Of a DNA stretch of 64,000 nucleotides, positions 1-10,484 are shown piece after piece. Origin of the DNA: Pascua guehoae (Eukaryota; Basidiomycota; Tremellomycetes; Trichosporonales; Trichosporonaceae); the NCBI GenBank assembly GCA_001600415.1, contig BCJX01000010.1, positions 158,868 through 222,867 on the forward strand, written 5' to 3'. The position numbers were made by a program, and so were the translations under genes. The notes under the pieces were generated by a model. That model did no database searches. It was not told the origin of the DNA and saw nothing but the letters and a program-made list of their open reading frames with translations. Numbering within the stretch: position 1 is the first letter of the stretch; each line of letters opens with the position of its first letter.

Positions 1-1851
1 GGCATGGTTCAGGAGGGTTCGGGAGGAGAAGGGGGGGAGGGGGAAGGGAAGGACTTGGAGGAGAAGGGGGGGAGGGGGAAGGGAAGGACTTGGAGTACTT
101 GGGAAAGTGGTGGACATCGCTACGACGAGGTCGAGTGTGAGGACAGACTCTGGCGGGCAAGCTGCAAACTGCCCCACGCTGTTCGGTGCGAGACGGCCCT
201 AGTCACACACTTGTGCTAGACGGCTCTGGTCAGTGGTCAGTGCCACTCGGACATACCGCGAGGCATACAACGATCGCGGCGATGCCCAACTCCAGAGCCG
301 CGTGGCACAGATCAGAGGCGCCATTCGCGGCCAGCTGCGTTTCCCGTGGTCCACTCTCGGGCATTGGCCTACACGCCCCCCGCTCTGACCAGTGGCCAGA
401 TGAGCGCGACGCTGTCTTGCACGAGCATGTTGTCTTCAGTCACAAGTACATGCGGGGGTAGACGAATATAAGTCTCTGGGCCACGGAAGCGGCCTGAGGG
501 AGGTGCAGAATTGAGGGCAGGCCTTACTCGGTGCGCTGCAGGGTACCTACAAGCCCACTGGGCTCGCGCAAAAGTGTGTCCCAACGCGGACACCACGCGC
601 ATCGCCATGTTTCATCCCAACCTCTTATCCAATACAGACTCTGTCACGCGTAATGCTGTGCCGCCGGACGATGGCGACTGAAACGTTGTCCCCGACAATC
701 AATCCATCGCACACTCGACGTCGTGCGGCGCCAAGCTGTGCAGTGCAGGCTGCGACATGACGGCAGCGGTGGTGGCATGGTAGATGCCTGTTTGGGCGGA
801 GTTTGGGGCGTGGGTAGTGCACGTCCATGGCGGTGCGTTTGGGTGTGTGCCTGGACGCGTCCCAATCGCGTCCCGAAATGGACTCTGCGCCGACTGTACA
901 GTTGTCAGCATTGTCATTGTCAGCATTTGTCAAGATTCACGCCGGGGAGTGGGGTGGATGCTGGCTCTGATTAGAGATTCCGAGAGGACCAGCGTGCCAG
1001 TTCATGAAGCGTAGAGTTGTGCATGCGGTTGAGCTGCTGGAGCTCAGAGTATACCTCCACCGACGCGACGCGCAGTCACCTCCACCTCTTGGACCAGCGG
1101 CAGTCACTTCTACCTCGTGGATTAGCTTCAATCGAGAGCCTCCTGCGTCTCGGACCAGGAACTGAGCCTCCGGCGACTGGGTGCCGAACCCGGACCGCTG
1201 TGCACTGCGGTGATGGCGCGGCGAATGCAAGCGCACCGCAATAGCATGGTAGCCTCGCCATCAGAGGCGAGGACGGAGGCTGGGACGCAACTGGGCCCCT
1301 CGCGTTTCAACCATTTCTCGGCCGACGTTTCATCCTACACCGCCGTGTGCTCCAGGCACGGGCATCGCTTGCACCGCTGCCATCTCTTGGGTCCATGGCA
1401 GGAACAGGAGGGGCAGGCGGTAACGTGTGTTCGCTGGTCGTACGCGCGCTCTCGACGCCGGTTTGTTTCAAGAATACCCCGGCGACGTTTCATCCCACAC
1501 CGCCATGAGCTCTTGAGCCGCCGCGCGGCGCACTGCCACTGTCATCGGTTGGCTTGGGTTTGTCTTGGGTCTGCCAGAGTGCTGGTATCGCAGGGGGTGT
1601 GGGGCGTCTGTCTTGCGTCCATGGCCTCGCCTCGACGTGGTATAAGACGAAGCATTCCGAGGACTCGAGGTCCCTCTTCAACACATCTCTTCGACACGTC
1701 AAGAAGGCTCGACGGTCCCCTCGCCTGTACTTCCCGGCAGTACCGCTCCATCTCTGACGGCGGCGTCACTCATTACACCCTCCTTACTTGGCCTTCACCT
1801 CTGGACACCACCACACCCTCCCCTCTCATTCACCCTACGTCATCCGACCCC
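1..1851. other. Intergenic region upstream of the GH16 gene
   Basis: I find no convincing gene here. The reading frames are short, overlap on both strands and have no recognisable domain. A G/A-rich tandem repeat lies at its left edge. A TATAAGA-like element at about 1641-1647, roughly 205 bases before the GH16 ATG, is the best core promoter candidate. A sequence of about 23 bases around 1323 recurs with one change around 1484. Confidence 0.5.
22..91. repeat. 35-bp G/A-rich tandem repeat, two copies
   Basis: Two back-to-back copies of a purine-rich 35-base unit made of GGAGGAGAA, a G run, GGGAAGGGAAGG and ACTTG. Units are about 22-56 and 57-91. The runs of G could form a quadruplex on the plus strand, which is inference. 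Confidence 0.8.
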
Positions 1852-3242
1852 ATGCGAGCCGTCACCCTGCTCGCGGCCCTTGCGGCGCTGGCCGCCACAC
1901 ACGCCCGGCCAATGTTCCTCCCCAACCTGGACAGCCGGACGCGACCCCCCGTCGCGAACTCGGACACTGGCTTTGTCCCCCGCGCCCCCCACGATGCACG
2001 AGCAGACGCAGACGCACCTGGGGCAACCCCAACTCTGGAGAAAACCCAGGCCCTGGCGGTCAACAAACCCCCGTCCGACGCAGACCAACCTGCCGCCGCC
2101 CCGACACTGGAGAAAACCCAGGCCCTGGACGCCCAGGTCCTAACGGTCGAGATCAACGACGCGTGGTCGCTCGACACGACCTACGACGGCAACAACTTTG
2201 GCGAGGACAACTGGTGGTGGTTTACCGACGATGACCCGACGTACGGGCACGTAAACTATGTCAACTACGGTGTGTCGCAGGGCAAGAGCCTGTCGTGGGC
2301 CCAGGGGGGCAAGTTTGGCATTGCCGTCGACAACAAGACCGAGGGCAAGCAGAACGAGCGTGGACGCGACTCTGTGCGCATCCAGACTAGAAAGGGGTTC
2401 GGCCAGGTGAGTAGTACTAGCTTTTCTCATCTGTAACACCAAAAGCTAACCCGCAGTCGATCATGGTGTTCGACGTCGAGCACATGCCGGTTGGGTGTGG
2501 CACGTTCCCTGCCCTCTGGACGATTGGCCAGGGCCAAGACTGGCCCAACGGCGGAGAGGTCGACATCATCGAGGGCTCCAACAACGACTGGGGGCCCGAC
2601 CCCAAGGGGAGCCCCGGGAGGGCAAACTTGATCACGCTCCATACCAACAAGGAGCCTGGATTGGAGACTGAACAAAAGTGCCGAATGGCCGAGGACTGGG
2701 GCAAAGATAAAGAAGCCAAAGATCAAGAAGCCTTCTCGGGAACGGCAATGACAAAGAGCTGTTCAGCCTCGAATGGAGGGTGCAATGTCCAGCCAAACGA
2801 CGAGTACGCGTACGGCAACAAGTTCAACGAGAACGGGGGCGGGTGGTACGTGGTCCGCCGCAACGCCGACAGCTTTGCGTTTTGGTTTTTCCGCCGCGAC
2901 GCCAACAATGTGCCCGCCAGCATCAAGGACGGCGGCCAGAGCGTCAGCGACGCCGACCTCGAGGGTGTCACCAAGGTGGCCGAGTTTGGGGCCAAAATCC
3001 TGTGCGAAAACCCGGGCTTCATGGAGCGTTTCTCAAAGCAGGAGATTATCATCAACATCTCCTTGGGCGGCAAAGGAAACACAAACTGGGGTGCGAGCGA
3101 CTTTAACGCCGACCAGAGCTGCCATCAGGATAAGTGGAAAGGCAACGTCGAGGGCTTTATCGATGCCACCCCCCACGCTTATGACGAGGCGTACTGGCTC
3201 TTCAACAGCATTCGGATCTACACAAACGGGAAAGAGGACTAG
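1852..3242 (+). CDS. Secreted glycoside hydrolase family 16 protein (laminarinase-like)
   Basis: Two exons, 1852-2406 and 2457-3242, give a 446-residue protein. The 50-nt intron has a GTGAGT donor and a CTAAC branch site before CCGCAG. The start was chosen because it opens with a signal peptide (MRAVTLLAALAALAATHA). Residues about 20-115 form a Pro/Ala-rich linker in which PTLEKTQAL occurs twice. The catalytic domain follows. The GH16 active-site pattern E-x-D-x-x-E is present as GGEVDIIEG, with Glu219 as the expected nucleophile, Asp221 as helper and Glu224 as acid/base. The family hydrolyses or transglycosylates beta-1,3/1,4-glucans at the cell wall or outside the cell. No C-terminal membrane anchor is apparent. 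The exact substrate cannot be told from sequence. Confidence 0.9.
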
Positions 3243-3271
3243 AGGCATGGGGCGACGGAATCTGTACCAGT

Positions 3272-3345
3272 TAGAACTGTATCATGGGTCGTAGAACTGT
3301 ATCATAGGTCGGTAGAACTGTATCATAGGTCGGTGGAACTGTAGC
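3272..3345. repeat. Short tandem repeat in the 3' flank of the GH16 gene
   Basis: About three and a half copies of a 20-21 base unit, roughly GTAGAACTGTATCATAGGTC, start some 30 bases after the GH16 stop codon. Copies differ at one or two positions. It probably lies in the 3' UTR. The rest of the gap to 3583 shows nothing further. Confidence 0.8.
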
Positions 3346-3582
3346 TCATAGAACACACCTTGTACAACATTTGGGGGGTCATGTATGCAATGCGGGCGCG
3401 TACGGGGCGTGTGTGCTCGAGGTGAGACACAGACTAGCGCCCGCGGGACGGTCGGTATGGTACACGCGTGTCACGGCAGCTTTGGGTCTGTCAGCACGAA
3501 GATTGGCCGTGGACCACTGGACTCACCTGCGGCTGCTCGACACGTCCTAGCTCCGGAAGTCTATCTCGAGGGTGAACGCGCG

Positions 3583-4602
3583 CTAGCTCCAGAGGTCGGT
3601 CTCGAGGGCAAACTCGTCCTCGGTCATGGTCTCGCGATACTGGTCCAACGAGAGCATGGTGACGGTATCCATGTCGTCCTCAATCTCCTGGGGCAACAAG
3701 CGCGTTGTGCGCGACTCTGGGATCTGCGCCCTGATAATGTCGCGTACGGCGGCACACATGGCGGCGCGGGGGAGGCTGCGGGGCAGGCCGAGGTAGGACG
3801 GGTGTATATTCTCGACGCCGACGAGGGTGTACCGGACAAAGCCGAGGTAGACGCACATCCAGAGGAGGACGCTCGAGAGGGTGCCGAGGTGTGCCTGGTC
3901 GTCCCAGGGGTACGGTTCTGGGTGCGGCTGGGAGAAGATGATGACGACCTCTTTGAGTCCCGGGGGATGTGTCCATGGGCGGAGGTGCATGAAGCGCGGC
4001 TCGGTGTCGGTGTAAAAGCACACGTTCATGACGAGCTTTTCGACATTGGGACACAGGGGCATGAGGCCCGGAAACGTCGCGTCCTCGTTGAGCGGGGGGC
4101 CGTCCCAGGTGGGATTTGGCGAGAGCGCCGTGAACACGACGAGTTTTGGGGCGCTGATCCCGCATATGGGATTGCGTGCCACGAGCTTGTTGTCGAGCGG
4201 CAGGTAGCGGACCGTGTCGACGCTGAAAAAGGCCTGGGAAATGTCGAGCGTGTCGCCCACGACCATGGTCCCGCGCACGTCGACGACGCGCACCGACGCC
4301 AGCAGGTCGGACATGGTCGCCAGCACCGTTGGCGCCGGGTACGACCGCGTCTCGGCCCACTTTGTCGGCGCAAACCACGCAAGCCGCTGCCCATGCGGCG
4401 CGTACACGTTGCAGAACGAAGCGCCATGCGACGTAGAGTCAATCACGACGTGCGTTGCCAGGCGGTCAATCTGGTTTCGCAGCTTTCGGCTGCATGCACG
4501 CAGCACCCGCAGCGACGACAGCGGCGCGTACGCAATGATGGCGTCCATGATGTGCGGGAACCCCAGGTGGTCAATGACCACGGGTGGTGGTGCGGCCGTC
4601 AT
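3583..4602 (-). CDS. F-box-like family protein A (paralogue of the 10485-11792 gene)
   Basis: Single exon, 339 residues. The reading frame stays open upstream, but the ATG at 4602 is preferred because the product then begins MTAAPPPVVIDHLGFPHIMD, matching the block that opens the conserved part of the second copy. That N-terminal helix-rich segment (PHIMD, then AP-x3-L-x-x-L, S, R) resembles an F-box-like motif used by adaptor proteins, though a true F-box is not proven. The remaining 280 residues align with the copy at 10.5 kb at several points: VRVVDVRG, VVIIFSQPH, YTLVGVEN and LSLDQYRE near the end. No catalytic motif or membrane segment is visible. The function is unknown; the fold and the family expansion are inference. 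Confidence 0.75.
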   Translation of the reverse strand: MTAAPPPVVIDHLGFPHIMDAIIAYAPLSSLRVLRACSRKLRNQIDRLATHVVIDSTSHGASFCNVYAPHGQRLAWFAPTKWAETRSYPAPTVLATMSDLLASVRVVDVRGTMVVGDTLDISQAFFSVDTVRYLPLDNKLVARNPICGISAPKLVVFTALSPNPTWDGPPLNEDATFPGLMPLCPNVEKLVMNVCFYTDTEPRFMHLRPWTHPPGLKEVVIIFSQPHPEPYPWDDQAHLGTLSSVLLWMCVYLGFVRYTLVGVENIHPSYLGLPRSLPRAAMCAAVRDIIRAQIPESRTTRLLPQEIEDDMDTVTMLSLDQYRETMTEDEFALETDLWS

Positions 4603-5366
4603 CGTGCGCAGGCGAGCGTGTTGAACAGAGAGGTGTGGGGGGGTGTGATGGGAAAGTGTCAAAGTGCGAATGAGGAAAAGACGACAGGACAGCCGAGCGG
4701 AAGATTGTCGGCGGCGGCGGCGACGGCCGCAGAGCGGGAGAGGGGGCAGACAGACAAAAGAAACAAAGGGCTGGGCCGGGGACTGTAGCTCGGACCATGT
4801 CGGCAGTGGCGGTGGCGGCGGCGCCGTGGCGGTGGCTGGAAGCAAATCGACCGTCGCTCCAGCAACCGGCTCCGTTTCACCCGTTGCACGCGTTGCATAA
4901 GCCCGACCCGTGCTTGCTTAATGTCTAGAATATGTCTTGACTTGCAGGTAGGACATGGCCGATACGACTGACGGCGACGAGTGACTGTGCTCAGCTCGGG
5001 GGTTGGAGGTTACTCACCAGGGTGCAAGTAGTGGTGAGTGTGGGGCCGTCCATTGGACGAGGATGAACGGTTGCAGAGACCAGAGGTACAAGTGGTACAA
5101 TAGCTGTGCCTACACCCTGTGTCTGATTACGGATCCTCGTTCTTGTGCAGATGATGTGAATACGTACAGAATCAGAAAGTGGAGCAAGCGCAGATGGATC
5201 GCGGTGGGGATCTCTAGAATGACCCGTGGGGCCACAAGTGCCACAACCCAACAAGGCACCAGCCCATCAACGCCCTTTGGAACGACCACCTTGTCGCTTG
5301 CATCGGATCCTTCGCCTGTCCCACTCCTCCTCGACGACACCTCTCATACATCACACCCAACACTCA
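4603..5366. other. Divergent intergenic region between the F-box-like and BTB-like genes
   Basis: Contains the presumed promoters of two divergent genes. I see no further gene, repeat or clear TATA box. A CT-rich minus-strand stretch at about 4640-4780 is probably the 5' leader of the F-box-like gene. Confidence 0.5.
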
Positions 5367-6333
5367 ATGCTCACAATGTGGGAGAAGCGCCTGACCAAGC
5401 CCGACCCGGGATCCACGGCCAAGACGCTCGACAAGGTCTACTGCAAGAAGAACGACACGTACAAGCTGGTATCCTCGGACGCCGTCCTGTTCCGCGTCTC
5501 GCGCTCCGTCCTGGCCCTGAGGTACGTGCGTGCCCCAGTCCTGCCCCTAATTACCCCCCTCCCCCCCTGCTGCTCTAACCCCAGTGGACCGCTGTGGGAG
5601 GCGTTCGAGGTGGTCGGCAGCGAAGAGGTGCTGATCGACGACACGGACGTGGGGCACGCCGCCGCGGTCCGCCAGATGCTCGACATTCTCAAGGGCACCA
5701 GCCTCAAACACCAGTTCCGCGACGGGACGCGCGATCGGTGCGTCACCGCCGACGAGCTCCGGACGCTCTGCGATACCCTCTTCCTCGCGCGCAAGTACGA
5801 GGTGGCGCTCGTCATTGAGGCCGTGCTGGGGTTCCTCCGCGAGGCCGTCCAGGACCGCCCCGCGCGCGTGCCGGATGTGTTTACAGTGTTCCACGCCGGG
5901 GCGGTGGCGGAGGATATCGAGCTCGCGGCGCTGGCGGCGGGTGTGCTCCTGACCGACGTCGAGGACCAGAGAAGGTGAGCCGAGACCCCAGGCGATGACG
6001 GTATGTTCCCGAAAGGGATAACAGCGTGGATGCGGTGGGCGTGGGCGCCGAACAGGTACAGTTGAGCAGGTCGTCGAACATGGGTACCTACAGGTCCTCG
6101 GACGCAGACACCTAGCCCGCACCCCGGCCGGACCCCATCGAACAGACCCCATCGAGCAACCCCTAGACCTCGCGCTGAACCAAAGCACACTCCCCATCGC
6201 CTCCCTCCCCGAAGCCGTTCCCGCGCGCTACGTCCTCGCCCTCGCGTCAACCGCCCAACCCTACATGCACCACCGGTACACCAACCAGGACGACGTCGCC
6301 ACGACGTTCAAGGATAACATGCTCCCGTCGTAA
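5367..6333 (+). CDS. BTB/POZ-like domain protein
   Basis: Three exons, 5367-5521, 5585-5974 and 6108-6333, give about 256 residues. The 63-nt first intron is a multiple of three and reads through, but its GTACGT donor and CCCCAG acceptor, and the join ALRSGPLWEAF, mark it as real. The second intron end was placed at 6107 because only that acceptor keeps the last exon open. Residues about 20-130 fit a BTB fold: DTYKLVSSDAVLFRVSRSVL, then LWEAFEV, then a helical segment RQMLDILKG and LFLARKYEV. BTB domains pair proteins with themselves or with Cul3-type ligases. No second domain is seen. The C-terminal exon (ALPIASLP-like, RYVLALAS) is plausible but less certain. Confidence 0.65.
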
Positions 6334-6890
6334 GTGTCCCACCTCCGCATTGAGCTCATCCCAGGCGCGAGGATTCCGCAAGCTTGCTTACGGTGCCGTC
6401 GGCCGCGACCGTGTAGCGGACGACGGGGCTCGCGGACGAGATACATGTCGAGAGGGGAGTGGGCTGTAGAGCTGTAGAGCTGGAGAGCTTGGAGCTGTAC
6501 TACACGTAGTGAGGAATAGCGAGAGGACCTTGCCCATTGTCCTTGTCAAGCAGATGCGAATGTCACCAGAAACGTGCGCTGGTCGAATGACGTCACTGAG
6601 CACTGGGCCCTGGCTTCTTTTGCCTCCGCCGATTGTGGCGGCCGGGCCGAGTTGGTACTCAGGCTCGAGGTGGCGCCGGCCGCGTCGAGCGCCTCTGGCC
6701 ACTGGCATCCGAGGCCTTCCATCCCCATACCCACCGTGCAACTTGTGATATCGGTGGGGGCTTGCTTCCTGGACAGGTTTTGGGCTGCTACACAAAGACG
6801 GCGCGTCAACAAAGCCCCCCCCCTTTGTCTCCACACGCCTCGGCGGCGCGGCGGCGGCGCGGGTGGCCGCAGAGGCCCGTCTCCGTTGTG
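6334..6890. other. Intergenic region before tRNA-Ala
   Basis: No gene is supported. Frames here have poor codon bias and no domain; the minus-strand frame across 6546-6977 is largely the antisense of the tRNA. Confidence 0.5.
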
Positions 6891-6976
6891 GGGCGTGTAG
6901 CTCAGTTGGTAGAGCGCGTCATTAGCACGTTGGCGTCTTATTGACGAGGTCTTTGGTTCGATTCCTAACCCGTCCA
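6891..6976 (+). tRNA. tRNA-Ala(AGC) with a 13-nt intron
   Basis: Acceptor GGGCGTG pairs with CCCGTCC plus discriminator A and includes the G3:U70 wobble pair that identifies alanine tRNAs. The D arm is GCTC/GAGC, the anticodon stem CGTCA/TGACG (6917-6921 and 6942-6946), and the T loop TTCGATT. The loop holds the anticodon AGC at 6924-6926. A 13-nt intron at 6928-6940 sits one base after the anticodon, the canonical place. Position 6 is unpaired, as in yeast tRNA-Ala. Confidence 0.93.
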
Positions 6977-6980
6977 CTTG

Positions 6981-6985
6981 TTTTT
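6981..6985 (+). terminator. RNA polymerase III terminator of tRNA-Ala
   Basis: A TTTTT run four bases after the mature 3' end of the tRNA. Confidence 0.85.
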
Positions 6986-7463
6986 ACTCTGCACATTTCC
7001 AGGAGCAAGTCGTGCTTGGACATCGCAGTGTAGTTTGAGGCTTGGGGCGTCTGGAGGATCTGAGGTCTGGAGAGTTGGGGGTCTTGGGGTCGGAGGTCTG
7101 GACGGTCGGGGGGCTGGAGAGTCGCGGGTCTGGAGGGTCACGGGTCCACGGGTCCGGCGGACATGTTAGAGTTGTGGTCAGGCCATATGTCCTTGAAACA
7201 CAGCGCCGCCATGTCCTGTGATGAACGTGAACCGGTTGGTGGGAATGTACGTTTGGTGCTGGTAGAGGTTGTACGGTCGCCCGGGAGGAGGTGGCAGTCG
7301 GATCCTTTGCGCCAACTGCCACCCTGGCCATAGCGCCGGGTACGGCAGAAAGACCACGGAGCCGTCGATGCGAAGAATATGCACACATGGTTTCATTGTC
7401 TACGGTACATTGTAATCTACAAAACAGGCCCACGGTGGCAGGACCCGACAGCGGGGCCGCACC
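6986..7463. other. Intergenic region with GGTCTGGA-rich low-complexity stretch
   Basis: About 7030-7150 is made of irregular copies of GGTCTGGA/GGGTCTGGAG separated by G-rich spacers. No gene is supported. The remainder is the 3' flank of the coiled-coil gene. Confidence 0.6.
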
Positions 7464-9512
7464 CTATCCCCCATCACGCTTGCGCTTGTCGCCGGCGCCC
7501 ATGCGGTCATTGTGCGCGTACGCCCCGACTCCCTTCTGGGCGGACATTCTCTCCTCCATCCTGCGCATTGCATTGCGCTGGTCGATGACAAAGTTGTCAA
7601 ACTCTCTGCGCTGCTGGGCCGTAAACGCGCCAAACGCCTTGCGCTGCTGGGCGGCCATGGCGTCGAGTTCCTTGCGCTGCGCAATCTCATAGTCGACCAT
7701 GTGGTGTTCAATGGCCGTGAGGCGCTTGTTGACCTTTGTCTCGATGTTGGCGAGGAGTTTGAACATCTTGTTCGACTCGTCGCCGAAGTGGTTGACGCGC
7801 CCGCGGACCTTTTCGAGGTCCTGGCGCACCTGGCTGCTGTCGGTTTGGACCTGGGCGAGGTGCTCGTCGACTTGTTTCGCCTGCGTCTTGGCCTGGGCGA
7901 CCTCGTCTTGGAGCTGCGTGACTGTCGTCTGGAGGTGGGCGAAGTTGTCCTGGGCTCGCTTGAGCTCTTCCTGGACTGTGGCGAGGTCGGCGCGGAGCGG
8001 CTCGATTGCCTCCTTGGTTTTGCGGGCGTCCGACGCCGCGTCCTCAGAGTTCAACTCGGTCGTGTGGACGTCCGTCTTCAACGACTCAAAGCTGTTGGCA
8101 AGGTCGCTCAGGTTCTTCTGCACATTTGTGACTTCCGACTGGACGGCGGCAAAGCTGGCTTGGAGATCGCTAAACTCGCGGTTGGCATCGACGAGGCTCT
8201 TTTCGTTGCATTGGGTCGCAAACTCGACGTCGTTGACACGCTGGTCGAGCGCACCGAGGCCCGGCACGAGCCGCCCAGAAAGAATTTGAAACTGCTCACG
8301 GCACCCGCCATGGAGACCGTTGACCTCTTGCCTGAGCACAGACATGTCGGTCGCGACGGAAGAAATGAGGGCTCTTAGTCCCGACGACTGCCTGCTGTGC
8401 GCCGTGATTGCGTTTGCATTGGCGTTGAATACCGCTTTTTGTTGCTCACACTCGCGCGTGAGCTCGTCAAGCTTGCGCGTCATGGTTTTCATCTTGGTAG
8501 CGACCTCGTCGCGGCCACCAAGCCGGTCCTTGTAGATTGCCGCTTGGCGCAGCTGATCATGGAGACTGTCGATGTGTGATTTCAGCGTGTTTGCCCATTG
8601 AAAGAGGTGGTCCAGCTGGGCCGAATTCTTGTGCAGCTTGACATGGAGCACGTCGTACATGCCGGACGTCAAAGCCATGCTTTGTTCCGCTGTCAGATGC
8701 GATGTCCGCACGTGCGGTACGGTGGTGGCCCGCCCTCGCGCGGGTGGGTTGCCGTTGGAGGTACCGGCCTGATGCATTGCTGCTTGTCCTTGTGCTCGCA
8801 CTGGCATACCAGGAGGGGCGTACGGCTGAGGTACAGAACCGGGTGCTGGCGCCAGTGGATGCTGGGGATGATGGTATTGTACTCCAGCGGCAACTTGAGC
8901 CGTGCCACCTGCATGCATGGCGTACTGGGCCTGATGGGGTTGGACAAAGTTGGGTGTGGTCGGGGAAGTGACTGGGGTCGGTCCCCTGGCAGCTGCCTGG
9001 TTGTCCACATGGTGAATGACCAAAGGGGGCGGACGGGCGTTTGGGGCTTGGCCACCATGCAGTTCGGGGGGAGAGGCGGACATGGGGGACACGGTCGCTG
9101 CGAGGGGGTTGTTGGTGGCGTTCGGTGTGCCAGAAGAGTTGCTGCCGCTGGTCGGGTGCGAAGCATTGCCGACCGCATTGTTCGCTTCCGTCAAACTCGG
9201 GTCGCAACCCCCATTTGTCGTATTGGTTGGGTTGTTAGGTATGCTCTCGATGTCGGTAGAGGAGGCAGTATTGACCCAGTCGGCGAGTGTCGTGTTACGA
9301 AGCTGCTCACAGTTGGCTGCGGTGCCAGAGACTCCGAGGTCAGAACAACCAGATACGTGTTTTGGAGCCGTACAGCAGAGCACTCACTGCTCAGATTCTC
9401 GACAGCCACCACGTATTCCTGTGAAGTAGGGGAAATGGGTGTTATCGACGCTGCTCGTGTCAGGACGTCCTCCACTCCACAACAATGTACGCACCATCAT
9501 GCTGCTTGCCAT
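7464..9512 (-). CDS. Coiled-coil protein of unknown function
   Basis: Three exons, 9512-9495, 9418-9388 and 9316-7464, give about 633 residues. The main reading frame has no good ATG at its open end. Two small 5' exons with clean splice sites (GTGCGT...TTCACAG and GTGAGT...CACCGCAG) supply MASSMM and EYVVAVENLS before NCEQLRNTT. Residues about 15-230 are low-complexity, rich in Asn, Thr, Pro and His. Residues about 230-600 are almost continuous heptad coiled coil with many K/E/Q (for example LATVQEELKRAQDNFAHLQ). A basic patch ending DKRKRDGG at the C-terminus may be a nuclear localisation signal. No enzyme motif is present. A structural or scaffolding role is inference. Confidence 0.75.
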
Positions 9513-10484
9513 TTTCTGTTGACGGCTGGCTATGCGAGTGTTCACCTTGGGTGGGGGACAAAGACATGCTGGCGGGGGTCTACAAGGACAAAGTCCGGTC
9601 ACGTCGGCACCGAGCGGCAAAAGTGAGTTGAATGGTGAGGGGGGCAATACAACACGAGACGAAGACGAGGTCTGGAAAAGAGGTTATTTAAGTCAAGGCC
9701 TGGTGCGAACCTCGTCTCTGCACACAGCAAACGCCACAGCGACGGAGTCATTGTTGCGTCGTGTCATGAGGAGGCCAAAGGAATGTGTGGACTGGCGAAC
9801 GAGGTGGAGCAGAAGCTTGGAGGTTACAACACCCCCAGTCTTAGAAAGCGAACAGTGCGGAGGAGGCCAATGCGTTCACCAGGCACACATTTGCCACCAA
9901 CGACCCCATAAATAAGATAACTGTCAACATCGTTTGATCCATGGTGGTGGCCGCCGAGACTGTGGGGTATGGCAAAGAGAGGCCACCATGGCGGCTATTT
10001 TGGAGATCTCATTCCACAAGTGGGCGCAGTACACAATGTGGCCCCACAGCTCAGACCGCGTAAAACCCGTTACCCGTGCGCGTGTTGACATACCTGATAT
10101 CAGTCCCAAAGGTGGCTCGGACTGGCAATTGTTGTCCCAAAAGCGGTCAGAGGCTCGAGCTTGTGGCGTTTGTGGTCATCAAGGCGGCTCGAGCTTGTCG
10201 CGTTTGTGTAGTCTGTTCCTGGTGGCGTGCGAAGACTGGCAGACATGGGTAGCTCTGGAAGAATGAGGCTCCTACCCTGGCTGTCGTCTCCTCGGGTATG
10301 GCATCCTCGGCTTGTGTTGGAGGACACAAGAATACTGCATGACATGTGCGTGTGCGTGTGAAAGACAAAGGGTAACTCAATACTTCTCTTCGGCACTATA
10401 TCCCTCACTCCTTTCGCTTGGCGTCGTTCCTTTCGGGGGTTGTCGTCCTGGTGTCTCCTCCCACCATCTTCGATCCTTCCTCCT
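9513..10484. other. Intergenic region
   Basis: No gene is supported. The region holds the promoter of the coiled-coil gene and the 3' flank of the F-box-like gene B. A segment at about 10146-10206 repeats GGCTCGAGCTTGT-like wording twice. Nothing else stands out. Confidence 0.5.

Noticed and set aside
1210..1851. Longer N-terminal extension of the GH16 frame
   Set aside because: The frame is open upstream, but the ATG at 1852 begins a clear signal peptide and the upstream part is not protein-like.
3385..4788. 467-codon plus-strand frame
   Set aside because: Antisense to the F-box-like gene A, whose paralogue at 10.5 kb proves the minus-strand reading.
6546..6977. 143-codon minus-strand frame
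   Set aside because: Its first part is the antisense of tRNA-Ala, a common false gene.
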